Origin: Polytrichum commune
Lineage: Eukaryota; Streptophyta; Polytrichopsida; Polytrichales; Polytrichaceae
Length of the DNA stretch: 64,000 nucleotides
Assembly: GCA_950295325.1 (NCBI GenBank)
Contig: OX485805.1
Span: 9,674,501-9,738,500 of the forward strand
Direction: 5' to 3'
Positions 50,256 through 63,488 of this stretch are shown here, one piece after another. The notes beneath the pieces were generated by a model that saw only the letters and a list, made by a program, of their open reading frames with translations, had not been told where the DNA came from and did no database searches. Position numbers and translations under genes: made by a program. The stretch's first letter is position 1. Each line of letters begins with the position of its first letter.

Positions 50256-51236
50256 GGGAATGAGTTCCAAGCAAGTGCTAAGGTGCTATTGACTTTGCTC
50301 CATTCAAATCACTGCCGTAAATTTTTGGTTATGAGATAAACATCAGGAGTGCCTCTAAAAAATTTACAACAGGTGATGGTGTTTCTCATCCATCGCGTAC
50401 ATATTAGATGTACCCATCAATAGTGCCTTATATCAACTTTGTATCAACTTCCATCATTACAGAAATATCTACATAGATATTCCATATTTTGAGACATTCC
50501 ACACTTTCTATGAGACATTTCACGTCTGTCATTTATACTTTCTAAGTCATTCGAACCAAATAAATACCTACCTCCAGGTACCATCGATCCCTCAATAGAT
50601 GCTGTTTCATTACCAGCAAAGATTCATTATTTCAGCTCAAATGTAAGACATTTATCATCTCATCCATGTCCACGGATGCCATGCAGGAGATCAAGGGTTA
50701 AGCATGACCTAGCAACAATTCTCTCATCTCTGGATTTCGATAATTTGGTGCAACATGACACTTCTTTTGGTCATGATTGATAATAGGGGGAAAAAGATGA
50801 GCTTTGCTCTAGAACAGGAAATCGCATCTGCGAAAGCCAGCATCTGATGACACTGGCATCTTGAAGTCGCTCAGATGTAAACTACAATCTCTTTTCTGAA
50901 ATCAAAATCTTATGCCTTATTTTGAAGCACAAATCCTTCTCGAGTCCTTCATACAAATGGCCTCAAATCTACTCTCATGCCTTGCATACAACTCGTAAAC
51001 TGGAATCCAATACACCTGCAATCTGCACCCTAGGACAGCAAAACAGTAACTATGCTGTTCTAACTACAAAAAACTCTGTATGCCAATGCAGACCACAAAT
51101 GACATCAAGAGCTTCCATTGATAGAACTCTACTCATACTGCTCGTTGCTGCAGTCTTTAAGAGGTTGTATATTTGATAAATACATGAATTCTTCCTGAAA
51201 GATGTGTGTCCAGGAGTTGAATAGCAACAGGACATG
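50256..51236 (-). other. 3' flank of the cyclin T gene
   Basis: This spacer between the small mobile element and the cyclin T stop codon shows no gene. The part nearest 51236 is probably cyclin T 3' UTR. Confidence 0.5.
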
Positions 51237-54200
51237 TCATTCATGACGAGTTTTCTTGTGATCCCGATCAGACCAATCCCTGTCTTTGTGCTCACCTCGG
51301 TGACGGTCTCGTTCCACCTCTGGACGGTTGTACTCGTACCTGTTAACCATTTTAGACACGCTCGATAAGTATGAAATACCTATATGTGAGATTCTGCAAG
51401 GGTCTCTTCAAGAGAAATTCATGACTAGGTTCAACAAACAAAAATAGCTCAAACCAACATAAACTTGGTTACGAAATACTGCATCACACATACACATGAT
51501 ACCAAACATAATGGTCTTAGACTCGTAGATTATTAGAGTTATCCTTTTGGGACTTCTGGTCCAGAGTTGGTGCCCTATGATTTCTCATTGGTTGCTCTCC
51601 AGACGAAATCAATAATCTCTTTCCACTTGTGACACATATACGGAAATAGTGTTTGATTTTGAATGGAGCACAATCTACTTTGGTTCATCAAGTGCCACAC
51701 TCATTTTTAGCACCTCTTGGCATGCCAAATGGAGAGTGCTGTTCTTTGTTCATAACTTCACACTACCCCTAAGCATGCACCAAAAACTTCACTGAATGTG
51801 GAACGACTTGTATGCAAAACAACCAACTCCTGACCAAAAGTCATGTTGAATTGAAGGATAACTCTATTGATAAAAATGTTGAATTAAGATGCAAGTAAAA
51901 TCTGAGGTATGCAGTTGCTTGCATGAAAATGGTGATGTATACCTGTGATGGGAAGAAGAGTGATGATGATAGTGGTCCCGATTGTGTGATGAATGCCTTT
52001 GATCCTTGTGCCCATCCTTGCGATTCCCATACTGTTCCCGGCTTCCATAGTGTCGTTTCTGAGCTCCAGGACTTAAACTCCTGTCAGGAAATGCGCGCTT
52101 GTCAGCAGAACGAGGTGGAGACCTTGCAGACCCACTTGTGCTGGGTACCTCACCTTCCTCTACCCTTTCCAGAGAGCGTTCTTTCTGCACCTTGTTCTCT
52201 CTTTCACTGTCGACATGATCACTGCGCTCCAGTGATTTTCCCTGCCATGAGCCAGAGGACCATGAAATCTCTTGATTACACTGGAAGTGAAACACGTAGA
52301 GGCATATACTATAATAACATAGAATGACAGAACAACGATGCAGAAAGATACAAAGATTTAATTTCATTTAACTTCTGTGTCGCAAAGACTTATTAAATGC
52401 AAGTACAAAAGTGAATAGCTCTGATACCCATCCAAGTTCATACAATAGGTGTTGGAAATCTAGTGGAACTTGTTCAGAGATGTCATCACCTTCTTGGTGC
52501 TGTTATTGTGAATGCTACACAAATCTAGAAACCCGTGGATTCAAAAATGGTCCAGCAAGCCAGGAACTATGAATCTTCATAGGCAAGTTCTGGCATACAT
52601 CTAGCAGGGTTATCCCCTTGTGAATTTGGCAGGTACCCATGAGGCAACACATTGGGAAACGTGTTTTAAAATAGCAACAGATCAAACATCTGACACATGC
52701 ACTCTAAGACCTCTTCTGAGTGGAACATGCCACAGTCGAATAGTTGAAAGCAAATATAGTACCTGCTTTCTTTCTTGCTGATAACCCTCCTTCTCCTTAA
52801 AATTTTTCTTCTTCAACGAAACATTGTCATTATCTGGAAGTCGTTCTTTTACACTCGAGACTTCATGCTCAATCTTAGCACCTTTTCCCTCTCCCTCCTC
52901 TTTTGCCCTCACTTTTTTGGAGTCAATGGGATTCTCCTTACCAACCATGAGGTCCTGATCAACCCTGGACATCTTTCTGTCTCTTCGATCTTTATTTGAC
53001 TTTTCAGCCTCTGCTGCAGCATCAACTCCACTCTCAAGCTCCCTCTCTAGTAACTCTTCTTCATTTGTAGGTTCATGCTTGATACCCACAGGCTTCGCAT
53101 CTACTCGCCCTCGAGACTTCCTTCTCTTTTCTAAAGCTGCTTTGATTCTATCTTTATTCACGTCATCCAGGCTTGTAAAGTCCTTCCTAGAATCCATTTC
53201 TTCTGTGGCCTTCTCCTCAGTTGTTTTTAGTTTGACCTCGGCAACCTCCATCTTAACCATTGTTGTTGACCTCTCCTTTAACTTTTCCTTTGCTATCCAA
53301 TCATCATTCTCCCTTCTTCTACTTTCCCGGGCACCTACAGCTGCATCTTCAGTTCGTTCTGCTCTAACACTACTGATCTTCACTTCATCCCGATACTCAT
53401 GGTAATGTTCATAATTTTCGCCATTTGTTCTCAGCAATTCCTTCTTTGCAATCACCTCTTGCTTCATCCTTCCATTCAATAACGACCCTACAGCAGAAGG
53501 CTCTCCATGCCTTGCATCACCAGGCAAATCAGAGGGTGGGTCACTGTAAGGAGCCCTCACTATGTTAGGTGTGTACAATGGTGATGAAGATGGCACTCTG
53601 CCTGCAACGTAGTCTTCATCTCGCTGGCTAGAAACTTCATCAGTCTTCACTTCCATTGTTTGTGACTTTTCTAGGGGGCTGTATTGGAGATGATGACCAT
53701 TGGAGGAGGGCAGTTCAGAGGGTGCTTGAAGCCGGTTTGTATCACTTGGGCTTGGGTCATTTGCAAGTGACCCATTTGCACCATTTGATTTATTTTGCTC
53801 ATACAACTCCAGCATCTGGTTGCTTACTTCTGCAAATTGACAGTGAACTTTAAATATCCTCATTAGGTAGATGCACGAGTGGGTAACCAATGATATCTTA
53901 AAGCAAGGATCGGGATGCATATTTAATGACTAATCACACAAGGTTGGGATGAGGAAGAGGCAAAGCTTCTATCAGAGGGGCTTTGATCTGCTGAGAACAA
54001 ACGTGGTAACCTGTGCCAAAAGTAAGTCCCTCATAGTATGGCCAGTGATCATTGTCCAGAAGCCACTGATAGTAGAGCCACTGAATTTTGTCCAGAAGCA
54101 TAGCCACTCCACTGCTGCTACTTTGCACTGATTACTATTAGTGTGTATTACAGAATGTAAACGACAACTCATGAAAGCCCCAAAACTTTACAAAATGACC

Positions 54201-56873
54201 AAATATAGGCACAAATACCAAATTATCATATTGTTGCTGTAACAATATGATAAACAGCAGCAAGTGGTCCTTGGTAATTGCATGGAGAACACAGCATTGC
54301 ACCACTCTCCGAGGAGACCATTGGCATGCTAAATGAGAATGGAGTGGTTCCTTCTAAACGTGTTCAAGAGCACAGCCAAATAAAGAAGGTTGTACATAAA
54401 ATTCACAAAGAGCAACAAGCATATCTCAAGAGAAATACAAACGAACCTTCCAATTGTCGAGGGGTAACTTCAAACTGTTGCCACCACACCTTATCTCCAT
54501 CGTTAGGCAGCTTGACTTTCAGAAACTTGGCAGCCAGGAAGATAGCTCCCGCCGCAATATGATGAGGTTTGAATTGCAGGCACAGCGATGTGCGAAGACT
54601 GCACACCCCTCTCCCCTGCCTCAGCCCTTCTCACTTGCAACAAACATGTTTGTTACACATGTTCTTCCTGTAACACAGGCTTACCTGGCAAATCTCTAAA
54701 GAGAACAATATGGCTGTGTAAGCACTATGCACTATCAACGACCGATCACTGGTTCATATATGAACTACAAACGAGGTGAGGTGTGAGGGAACACGAAGGA
54801 AAAATGTTGAAGGGTTTCTTTAAAAGGTCAAAAATTTAACCTTGAAGCGGGAACAGGTTTCACCCAGTTCAACCTGAACGACCCAAATAGATATGGATGT
54901 GTACAAAGGAATGCTCAAGGTACTCCTGACTTTGCCAAACAATAACTATAGGACATAAACTAATAAATGTCGCCTCAGGATTGCATATACTGTACAGATG
55001 AGGGATCAGGATGTTAAAGGACACAAGCAAGTCACATATGAACTACAGAAGTTATAGTCCTTGCCACAGATCAACAGATCTGAGTAAATTCAAAAGCTGG
55101 TTCAAGGGGTATGGAGGAGCCAATACATGCACTCGAACACTACTGTAGATGAATAAAAGCTTCAACAACATTCCTACCATCAGCCTGAGATGGTTATTCG
55201 AGGTAAATGCTAACCTAGTGCCAAAGTACAAGAATGAGTACTGCATTGCAATCTGGAATGCCAAACTCTTGTGTACAGGTTTTCTTAGTAATGCTGCAGC
55301 AAAAATAATCTCTAGATAAGGTTAAAGCCTTCCAGCCGAAACATGAGATGACAAGTGTCTGAAAGTGCCTTAGACGAACCCAAGGAAGAGGGAGAAATGC
55401 AGACCAAAAATAACAAAGCATCAGAGGTACTAAAAATAACAACAGGTCGGTTCAAAAACTCTGACTACTCAGTGAATGAGAGATCCCACAACTTACCCAT
55501 CATTCACAAAGTTCCAGGCAACTTGTGCAAGGGTGTTCTGGGCAACTTTGAACTTTTTGATAGCTGCTACCAAGGGTTTGTATGGATGATGTATGTTGAG
55601 ATCAAAACCCAAAGTGGTGAGCACTAGCCGCTCCCCAGCCAGCACCAATTCCTTTTGTTCCTCATACACATCCTAGCCACACGAAAACTCTTGTCCCGGT
55701 GAACAAACAACTTGATAGGAATCTCGCAGGAAACTTCTCATGGACATTTTCCAGAAATGTTTTGTCATGTCCACCATGTTTAAGCAATAGAAAGTCCTCA
55801 TGAAACAGATTGAGAGTGCACCTGAATGACCTTGACTAGAAATTACAATGTCTCCAACAACTAAATCATACAAACGGCACAACAGGATCCAACCAAAATT
55901 CCATCCAAAAACCATCATAGTGATGACAAACATGCACATGGCACAAAGAATAGACCCACATAACCATGAAGATATCAAAGTTGTGACAAACTGTTCATAT
56001 TGACATTGAAACCCTTATTCAAGAAAGAACAAAAAGTACAGGCAGCATCCTGATATGTGTAAGCTTAGTGTATTACCTTTTGCTTGATTTTCTGGACAGC
56101 TATTGGATCCTTCTTAAACCGAATCTCATAGGAGAACATAATAACTTCTCTTAAGGGCCGTGGTGTCTCCTCCACTTTTCCAGCCAGAAACATACATATG
56201 GTTGCTACCATCTGCAACCCACATATGAATCACAGCAATTTATATGCACGTGGACATCTAGTGGTCATCAAGCACACTCTCAGAGTAGTTACTGGTAATC
56301 AAATTGCAACCATGAGAACATCATTCCTCTTGTGAAAGCAAAAACAGATATGGACTAGGAATACACTCACATGTCTGCAATTCTTCTTATGTGACTGCCG
56401 ATGGAAAAATCGATGACAAAACACAATGGCAGTTGCAATAGTCACCTGAGGCCTGCATCATCCATCTATTCTTGTCATTTCTACTTACGTATCGCCGATC
56501 ATTTCCACTGGCCTCTTCAGCACATAAAACACTTCGCTGGACAATAATGTATAAAGAAATTCATTCTTATTTCACCTATATGGTCAAGGATATATTGTAG
56601 CTTGATAGGATGACCAACAGGTTCCAGGCCTTACACTTTCAAACGCATGCCAAGGTCCTGCAAGAATGTGCAATATGACTTTCGCAAGTAAGTCTCCTTT
56701 TTGATGTCAACTCCATCCAACCTTGAGGGTGAGAATTTTTCAATTTCCTCCCGTGTGAAATACCAATTTGCACTTGAATGATCAGGCTCCTCAAGCTTAC
56801 CGTTTCCAGGACATGTTGCACCTGCTAATGCTAATTGAGCAGGTGCATCTGCTCCACCTAGTAAACCTGCCAT
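51237..56873 (-). CDS. CYCT1: Cyclin T (CYCT1-type), P-TEFb cyclin subunit
   Basis: Predicted 750-aa nuclear cyclin that pairs with a CDKC/CDK9-type kinase to phosphorylate RNA polymerase II during elongation. Exons, 5' to 3': 56635-56873, 56371-56452, 56077-56211, 55497-55672, 54447-54598, 52763-53829, 51943-52241, 51237-51339; all are GT-AG and the frame closes. The start Met gives MAGLLGG, then the plant cyclin-T entry [15 protein letters not shown]. The first cyclin box shows [20 protein letters not shown] and [14 protein letters not shown]. The second shows [29 protein letters not shown] and [20 protein letters not shown], ending [20 protein letters not shown]. The 355-codon sixth exon is low-complexity and rich in Lys, Glu, Asp and Arg. 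A His-rich patch ([12 protein letters not shown], residues ~706-717) precedes the conserved end [13 protein letters not shown]. The tail is longer than I remember for Arabidopsis relatives. Confidence 0.95.
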
Positions 56874-57872
56874 GCCTATATTCTAAGATGCACGTTTTGG
56901 CTGTTCCACTTCCTCTCTTGTACCAGAGACACTCTTTTGATGAAGTGGATTCCAATCAAAGATTCTAATGTTTCCAAGTCATATCCCGCAAAGGCAAAAT
57001 TTTGTTTCATGTCCTCGATTTACCTACAACACTTCGTAATTCACATTTTTTCTGCTGAAACACTTTGCCGTCGCCTACACATTTCTCTGCTTCTCAGAAA
57101 TAAGATCACATCGACGCAGCACTTGACATGTGCCCTGTTACTAGTGTTGGTGAAGCCATCAATGTCTCATCCATGAACTGTTGCAATATATGCTCCAAAT
57201 GCAATATCAGCGGATGCCTTCAGAGGTGTGCGCCTCTGAAATAAAGAACTTCACATAAACAGCCTCAAATGCACCGTCTGTCAAGGCCTCAAGGTCAAAA
57301 TCTCAAAGGTGATCATGCCAGGGCATTAAAGTCATTTAAATCTTAAACATGCGCGGTACAGCTCACAAATCTTATCATCATCCAGCCACCAATGTAAATC
57401 TCCTCAACCACTTCAATAGTTATGTGTTGGGATGGGAACTATGCGTGACAGGAGCTATGCGATCAATTAAGTTGCTAACTAGACCTCAGAATGCAGACAG
57501 GGCCTTCAGTATCAAAAATTTCGCAGGCAAACAGTTAGTGTAAAAAATCCTTGAGAAAGAAAGTCTCTGAGCAAAAAGACTGCCAAATAGGACAGTTATG
57601 CGGAGTGGAGTATAAGAAACAATCACTCAAACGGAATCCTGAAAATCTGAGCGAAACCAAGAAGGACAAGAACACACGGAGCGGGATGATGGTGGTGGTG
57701 GTTTAACTATGGAGAATGTGTGGTAGGAGATCTGAAAAACTTAGAGACCACGAATAGGTAATGATGCTTGACGCTTTCAAGAAAGATATGCAAGGATTGA
57801 AGCCCATGCGACAACATAGATACAGAAAACCCTACTGTCTTTCGGACATTCTCCCTGAATCTAGTCTCAGAC

Positions 57873-57931
57873 CACGCAGATTAGAGCACGCAGATTAGAG
57901 CTTGAGAACACCTCATACCTCATACCTCATG
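57873..57931. repeat. Short direct repeats in the cyclin T leader/promoter
   Basis: The 14-bp word CACGCAGATTAGAG occurs twice in tandem, then after a few bases the 7-bp word ACCTCAT occurs three times. They are about 1 kb upstream of the cyclin T start codon; function unknown. Confidence 0.8.
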
Positions 57932-59159
57932 CCCCAGCTCCGAAGCCCTAAAATGTTGTCTGGATAAAAAAGGACAGGAGGTTAACCTAGTCTCATAATT
58001 AGACTCGAGTCTTAGTCTGTACTGCGAAAGCTGCTAAACGTGACCACAAATTAGCTCCTTTGAAACCAAATTAGGAATTTCAACCAATCAATGATATGGA
58101 CATGATGATTATTGTTGATGCCTCAGCTGCAAAGACGTCATAGTGAGCTCGCTACAGAACAGTGGGTCTTCCGGAGTCATCCCAACCTAGACATGTAGCT
58201 ATCAATCATCGCCTCTTACACAGTAAACTCCTGATGCTGTGGAGGAAGAATCAATAGCCTAAATCATTCAGGCCTAAGCAAGAGGCTCTTCTTGCCTGCC
58301 AATAAAGTCTCACGAGAAACTTACAAAAGAATGACAAAAGTCTGCACAAGCAGATTGTAAACCTAGAATTGGAGGAACTGCTCGTTGGTAGTCAGAGATC
58401 CTGCAGAGATTCCAGCCTTTACAGGCTTGAATTCAGCTCAAGCACCAGAGCAACAAGCCTATGGATCAAAGAATAAGACCAATCATGCATGACAAAAAGC
58501 GATGATCCAACCTCATTTGCACCGTTCGACCACAATCCTTCCCAGAACACTCGTGAAGTTTAGCACAGGCTCCACAGCACGGCCTCAAAAGGGGCATGTA
58601 CCGACGAAATGTCCAATTGAGAACGACAATAGGATCTGGAATACACGAGAATTGAAGACACCAAAGTGTAAGAAGAGAAGATGCAAGGCTCTCCAGGCCT
58701 CTTGCTCACACCATCTCATAAAAAATTAAACCCCTCCTACGCTAGAACTCCCCAAATGCAAATTAGGTCAACAAGGCAGGCGAATCCATGCCCACCAGAG
58801 GAGGCTAGGAAGATAGAGAAGGAAGAAAGGAGGAAGAGACTCAATAGAAGAAACAAAACCACATAATGATAAGAACATCAACACATTACGGCCTCTTCCC
58901 TGCGGCAACTATTTAGAAGGCGGCTACAAAGCCATATCCAAGCTCATTTCGGCCTCCCGCTAGCTCAGAAAAATGGGGCAGCCGGCGATGGACATAGCGG
59001 AGAAGATGATTCTAACTTAGGTGTCTGAAAGGAGAAGAAATCGAGTCCGAAAATGACGATGGGATGAACTTGACAGACTCAAGGCAAACCCTACCCCTTT
59101 TCCCTTCCTTTCCTTCCCTTCCACCATGGCCATGGCCCCATCATCATCCCATGTCATGA

Positions 59160-59241
59160 TAGTCAAGTGGGAAGGCTGACTGGTGGTAGGCCCCAGATAA
59201 AGTCACCCTACGCTACCATCAGGGGTCCTGGGTTCAAATCC
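59160..59241 (+). other. tRNA-like internal promoter pair (possible SINE head)
   Basis: TAGTCAAGTGGG at 59160-59171 fits an A box, and GGTTCAAATCC at 59231-59241 fits a B box of RNA polymerase III, about 60 bp apart. The sequence does not fold into a complete tRNA cloverleaf with a proper T-stem, so a tRNA-derived SINE or a decayed tRNA is more likely than a working tRNA gene. The 3' tail of a SINE was not recognised. Confidence 0.45.
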
Positions 59242-59522
59242 CTTCGTCTCCCCTTGGACCATCTACTGCCGAAGAAGGCTTCAATGGACATAACCCACAA
59301 TACTTCATTTACTGCTAGGCTAATAATGACTTAGTTAAGTATCGAGTGTTGGATAAACAATTATCATTTCCAGTTGATCCGATTTGGGCAGCTGTACCAT
59401 CGTATCAAGGGTTAGATGTGTAACCATTGATTGAACTGCCACATCAATGCTTGAAGGCTATGATGGTATGATCCCATGACATCACATCAGCATGCTTACC
59501 CTGCTTTGTTCCCTTGAACCCT

Positions 59523-59530
59523 AAACCCTA
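59523..59530. promoter_or_regulatory. Telo-box (AAACCCTA) upstream of the helicase gene
   Basis: AACCCTAAACCCTAA spans 59517-59531, about 380 bp before the helicase start codon. Telo-boxes are frequent near transcription starts of plant genes for RNA and ribosome biology. The motif is visible; its activity here is inference. Confidence 0.5.
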
Positions 59531-59911
59531 ATTCCTCTTCTGGGATCTCCTTATCACCATCGAATTGATCACCAGTAGCATTCGTTGATCACCGACAATC
59601 TCTTCTGAGTGCAGAAGCTCATTGAAGAGATTTTTAGTTTCAATATTTGGTGAAACTGGTCGGGTGGGTTTAATGTGTTATTCTGTTGTTCTTCGTTTGC
59701 AGTCTCGTAGTCTCGCAATGTCGCAGCGGAGTAGTGGTGAGGTTGCTGCTGCGTGCGTTCTTCGAGAGTAAATTCTTCCATTGTCGTCCGTATCTTGATT
59801 GTCTTTAAAATTTCTCAAAGTCTCGGATTACCGCATTGGCATAAGTTTTTTTTAGTTTGCTGGAAGAGGTTTGTGTTCTGTTTTTAGTTGGTTGTGTTTT
59901 TGAGGAGGCAA

Positions 59912-62900
59912 ATGGAGCCTATGAGGGGCAAAAGAGGAAGAGGAAGAGGAAGAGGGAGGGGTAGGTATACTGTGCTTAGACCCGTGGCTGAATCGAGTCG
60001 CATCAGTATCATGGATAGACTTACGCAATTCAAGTCCAGCAATGAGCCAGGTTAATTCTCGCATCATCCTCGTATCTTTGAATTGAACTGATTGTATTCT
60101 GAGCAAATCAAACTGAAGAAACGATGATTCACTCTTCGGTAACAAACGTCAGCTTTCAGATGTCAGCTGAGAAGTGCAACAGTAACCTCCAATGATCAAG
60201 TTTTCTATGAGCTTGCGGAAGTTGTAAATTCCACTGGCTGTTCGTGCTGTTAACGGACCTGGACCATGCAATTGGGCTGGTTAATGTAGAACTTGTTCTG
60301 CTTCAAAATGCTTGTCAGCGAAAGAAAGAAACAATCACATTCTATGTGGAAGTCCATAACAATCTCCAGGTTAATAGATGGACCCTTTGGGTAGACTTCA
60401 AATTACAGGAAATGAATCGTATACCTGATATGAATGTGGGCTCCATCATCTTGTAGGAACAGCTTTTGAGGGTAATTTGCTTAACTTCTTTTTACTGTCG
60501 TATAAGAGAAGCTCAACCCAAGAAATTTTCTCACGAGGCCATTATTTCAGTCATAACTTAAACATGTCCTGAATCCCATGAAATAATTCTACTAACTTGG
60601 AAGTGGAGGCAGGATATGTTTTTGTACACAATGTCCTTCAATACTAATCCCCAGTTGTCATGCCTCTTGTTGATCATGTGTGGACTTGGGCGGGACACTT
60701 CTTTGGATAGTGTGAAGTCAACCTATTACATTACTTGCTGATTCCTGGAGGTTGAAAGACGTAGATAGACAGTCCTGTTGATTCTAAGAATCATCTATCT
60801 CTCCAGATATTTACAGAACTGTTTATTGTTCATGTGTAGATCATATTAGAAGTTGGTGTAGGCAATCTGCAACAAAATTTGCCTCAATCTCAACCACTCA
60901 GCATGATTTTAAAATGAGAGGGAAATAATATGGCGGTCATTTTTGTCACTTGTATTCTTCATTTTTTCATGTATGTATACTCTGGATCATGTATTTGCAG
61001 AGCTGTTATTTGAAGCGAATCTTAGCAACCATGACAGAGCTATCGTGCACATCACCAGCTTGAAGTTGGGATTGCAGTCAAAGAGTCGTGGGTATGTTCT
61101 TGGCCACTTGTATTTGAATGTAGTTTGACAATAGATTAGACTCTTGAATGTTATGACACCTAAAATTCATAATTCTCACATCCGTGGAACTTTTGGCAGG
61201 CACCTTGGGAATATGTGAAACAGGGTGAGGGACTGACAAAAGATTATTATGTGTTTTTGTTTGGTTGTTCAAGAAATGTGTAAGTTTCTGCTAGTTCTTG
61301 GCAAAGTATAGCATTACATGCCGTGTCTTGACAAGATGGGTTTGTTTCCAGTGTAGGGAATGGTCGACGAGTTGCAGTTTTCAAGCCTAGAATTCAAAAG
61401 GAAGGCAAAAAAACCTCAGCATCGCCATTTTCCTTTTCATCAGAATCTCAGAATGTGCTGGCCAACCTGTTTACAAACTTTCCTCCCATGGATGATGAGC
61501 TTGTTGTAAAGAAATGGGATCCTCCAGTGACCACTTCCAGCTCAGGGAGAGCATCAAAGAATAAAAAAAAAACTGCTTCAAGAGGACGTACAGCAAGCAG
61601 ACATTGGTCAATGGGTCCCGAAGAGATTGCAAGACAATGTGCAGCATTAGCTTCACAGATAAAAAAATCACCGGCCCTACAAAAGGTTTATGATCTTTAA
61701 GCCTGCAACTCGCTACTTGGATTGAAGAAAGCTTCTGCTACTCATAATATACACTTCTGGCATATGTATTTATAAGTAGGAAAGGACATCCATTCTCACT
61801 AAAATCGTCAATCCCCTCTGTTGAGCTGTCTCAAATGGAAAGTGAATCTACATACCTTCTTATAGGTCTAGAATTTTATACCTTCTTTATGTTCCTGTAC
61901 TTTCTTTGCATGGACCAAGTCTGATTGTAAGAACAAGAATCTATGGATGTCATGATTTAGATACGCTGCTTGTGCACATGGTATTGTTAATTTATTTTGA
62001 GGCCATTTTTTCTGTTGTACTGTCGTCCTTGACTTCTCTCCCTTGAACTTCATTTCTTTTTGTCTGAGCATACCACTGCTTCTTACTGTATCCCAGTAAT
62101 CTAATGTGCAAAGCTACTAAATTCTAGGTACCTCGGTGGCTGCCTAGTTCTTGCCATTTGCAAAGTTGGCGGATTTGGGGTTGATACCTTCTTTCAATAC
62201 CTCGTTAAGAGTCAAAGGCTCATGTTGTGGTCTCTATTCAGCAGCAAATTTTAAAGTTTAATTGAATGTTCATAGCATAGTGAAGGATGATAGTCCTTGC
62301 AATAGTGACCTGGCAATGGCTGTGTGATGGTTTTAATAATGGTTGAGCATCCCATATTGAACCTATTAATGTTGTTTGGCAATCAGATAGCAGAAAAGAG
62401 GTCAAGTCTGCCCATTGCTTCCTTCAAGGATGAAATTACAGCAGTTGTTACTAATCACCAGGTATGCGAGTTCTTTGTATGAGAGTACTCTTCAGCATTC
62501 AGGTATTGTTTCCTTAGTGATGGTACACCACAATTATTCATTTCTTTATCCTGTGGGTGTGTTTGGAATTCAACTACGAAGATGGACTTCAGACTGTTGA
62601 AGTTGATATCTGGTGGTAGAGTGAATATTTTTTTTCTGTCAATCTATGTTATTCAGGTGGTTCTTATTGCTGGGGAAACAGGCTGTGGCAAGACTACACA
62701 GGTGCGCACAAGATCCTCAACATTATCCTTTTAGGGACTACATATATAGCTTTGTACATCAAATTTTAACAGATACTCTGTCAAGTTGTGTAGGTCACAA
62801 TGCATAGGTGAAACAGGGTGAGCTGCCAATCACTTCATTGTAACAGTGGTTTTTGAAGGTTGGATTATCAAATTTCTATGTATAGCTAATATTTCAAACC

Positions 62901-63488
62901 ATTTTGACTGCCTCATCAGGTTCCACAATACATCCTTGACCATATGTGGGCACAAAGGAAACCTTGTAGAATTATCTGTACTCAACCTCGACGTATATCT
63001 GCTACTTCAGGTTTGCATTGTTTTCCTCTGATGTTGATGAGAATGCTTCTAACAGCAGTCATGATGAGTAGGTTATCCTGATTGGACTTTCTGTGAAAGA
63101 TTGCAAAAATTATCTTCAAGTCAAGGATTTAAGCAATAGAGACGTTGTTTCTGGTTCTTTTCATGCACAAAGATTTGTGAGGCAGCATGGGGGGATTGGT
63201 GGGGGACTTTAATGTGTCTTGAATCACATGTGAAATTGCAATCTAAAGTTTTGCTTTGTTTGCCAATGGCCTAAGAGACTCCTGAAGTTTCTAGCCTAGT
63301 ACATTTATTGTGGCTGTGCTTTTTTTATTTATAAATGACTCTAGTGTGGCAGAGTGTAGAATATGTGTATCTCACAATTTATAAGGGTTAGCAGTTATAT
63401 GGTCTCTTAATGAGCCTGTTTCCTTGCAGTTGCTGAGCGGATAGCTTCAGAGCGAGGGGAAAAGGTTGGCGAGACTGTTGGGTATCAG
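59912..63488 (+). CDS. R3H-domain DExH-box helicase (NIH-like), 5' part; continues beyond the window
   Basis: N-terminal 278 codons of a nuclear superfamily-2 helicase. Exons: 59912-60050, 61001-61091, 61352-61685, 62387-62461, 62657-62701, 62920-63010, 63430-63488; all are GT-AG and in frame, and the sequence from 63489 to the right edge reads as intron. MEPMRGKRGRGRGRGRGR gives a basic Gly-Arg start. An R3H domain follows around residues 45-80 (FEANLSNHDRAIVHITSLKL, with the R-x3-H signature), then RRVAVFKPRIQKEG. The linker ends MGPEEIARQCAALASQIKKS. Motif I (Walker A) is GETGCGKTTQ at ~219-228 and motif Ia is CTQPRRISA at ~248-256, followed by VAERIASERGEKVGETVGYQ. The DExH box itself lies outside the window. 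This domain order matches Arabidopsis NIH and its relatives; the exact orthologue cannot be chosen from this part. Confidence 0.92.

Larger units (their letters stand above)
56874..59911. promoter_or_regulatory. Divergent intergenic region between cyclin T and the DExH helicase
   Basis: Cyclin T (minus) and the helicase (plus) point away from this 3-kb spacer, so both promoters and leaders should lie in it. No protein gene was recognised. Short direct repeats occur: CACGCAGATTAGAG twice at about 57873-57900 and ACCTCAT three times just after. A tRNA-like pol III promoter pair and a telo-box are listed separately. Parts may be leader introns. Confidence 0.45.

Noticed and set aside
59160-59241. 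tRNA gene
   Set aside because: A and B boxes are present, but the T-stem pairs poorly and no full cloverleaf can be drawn, so it is listed only as a tRNA-like promoter pair.
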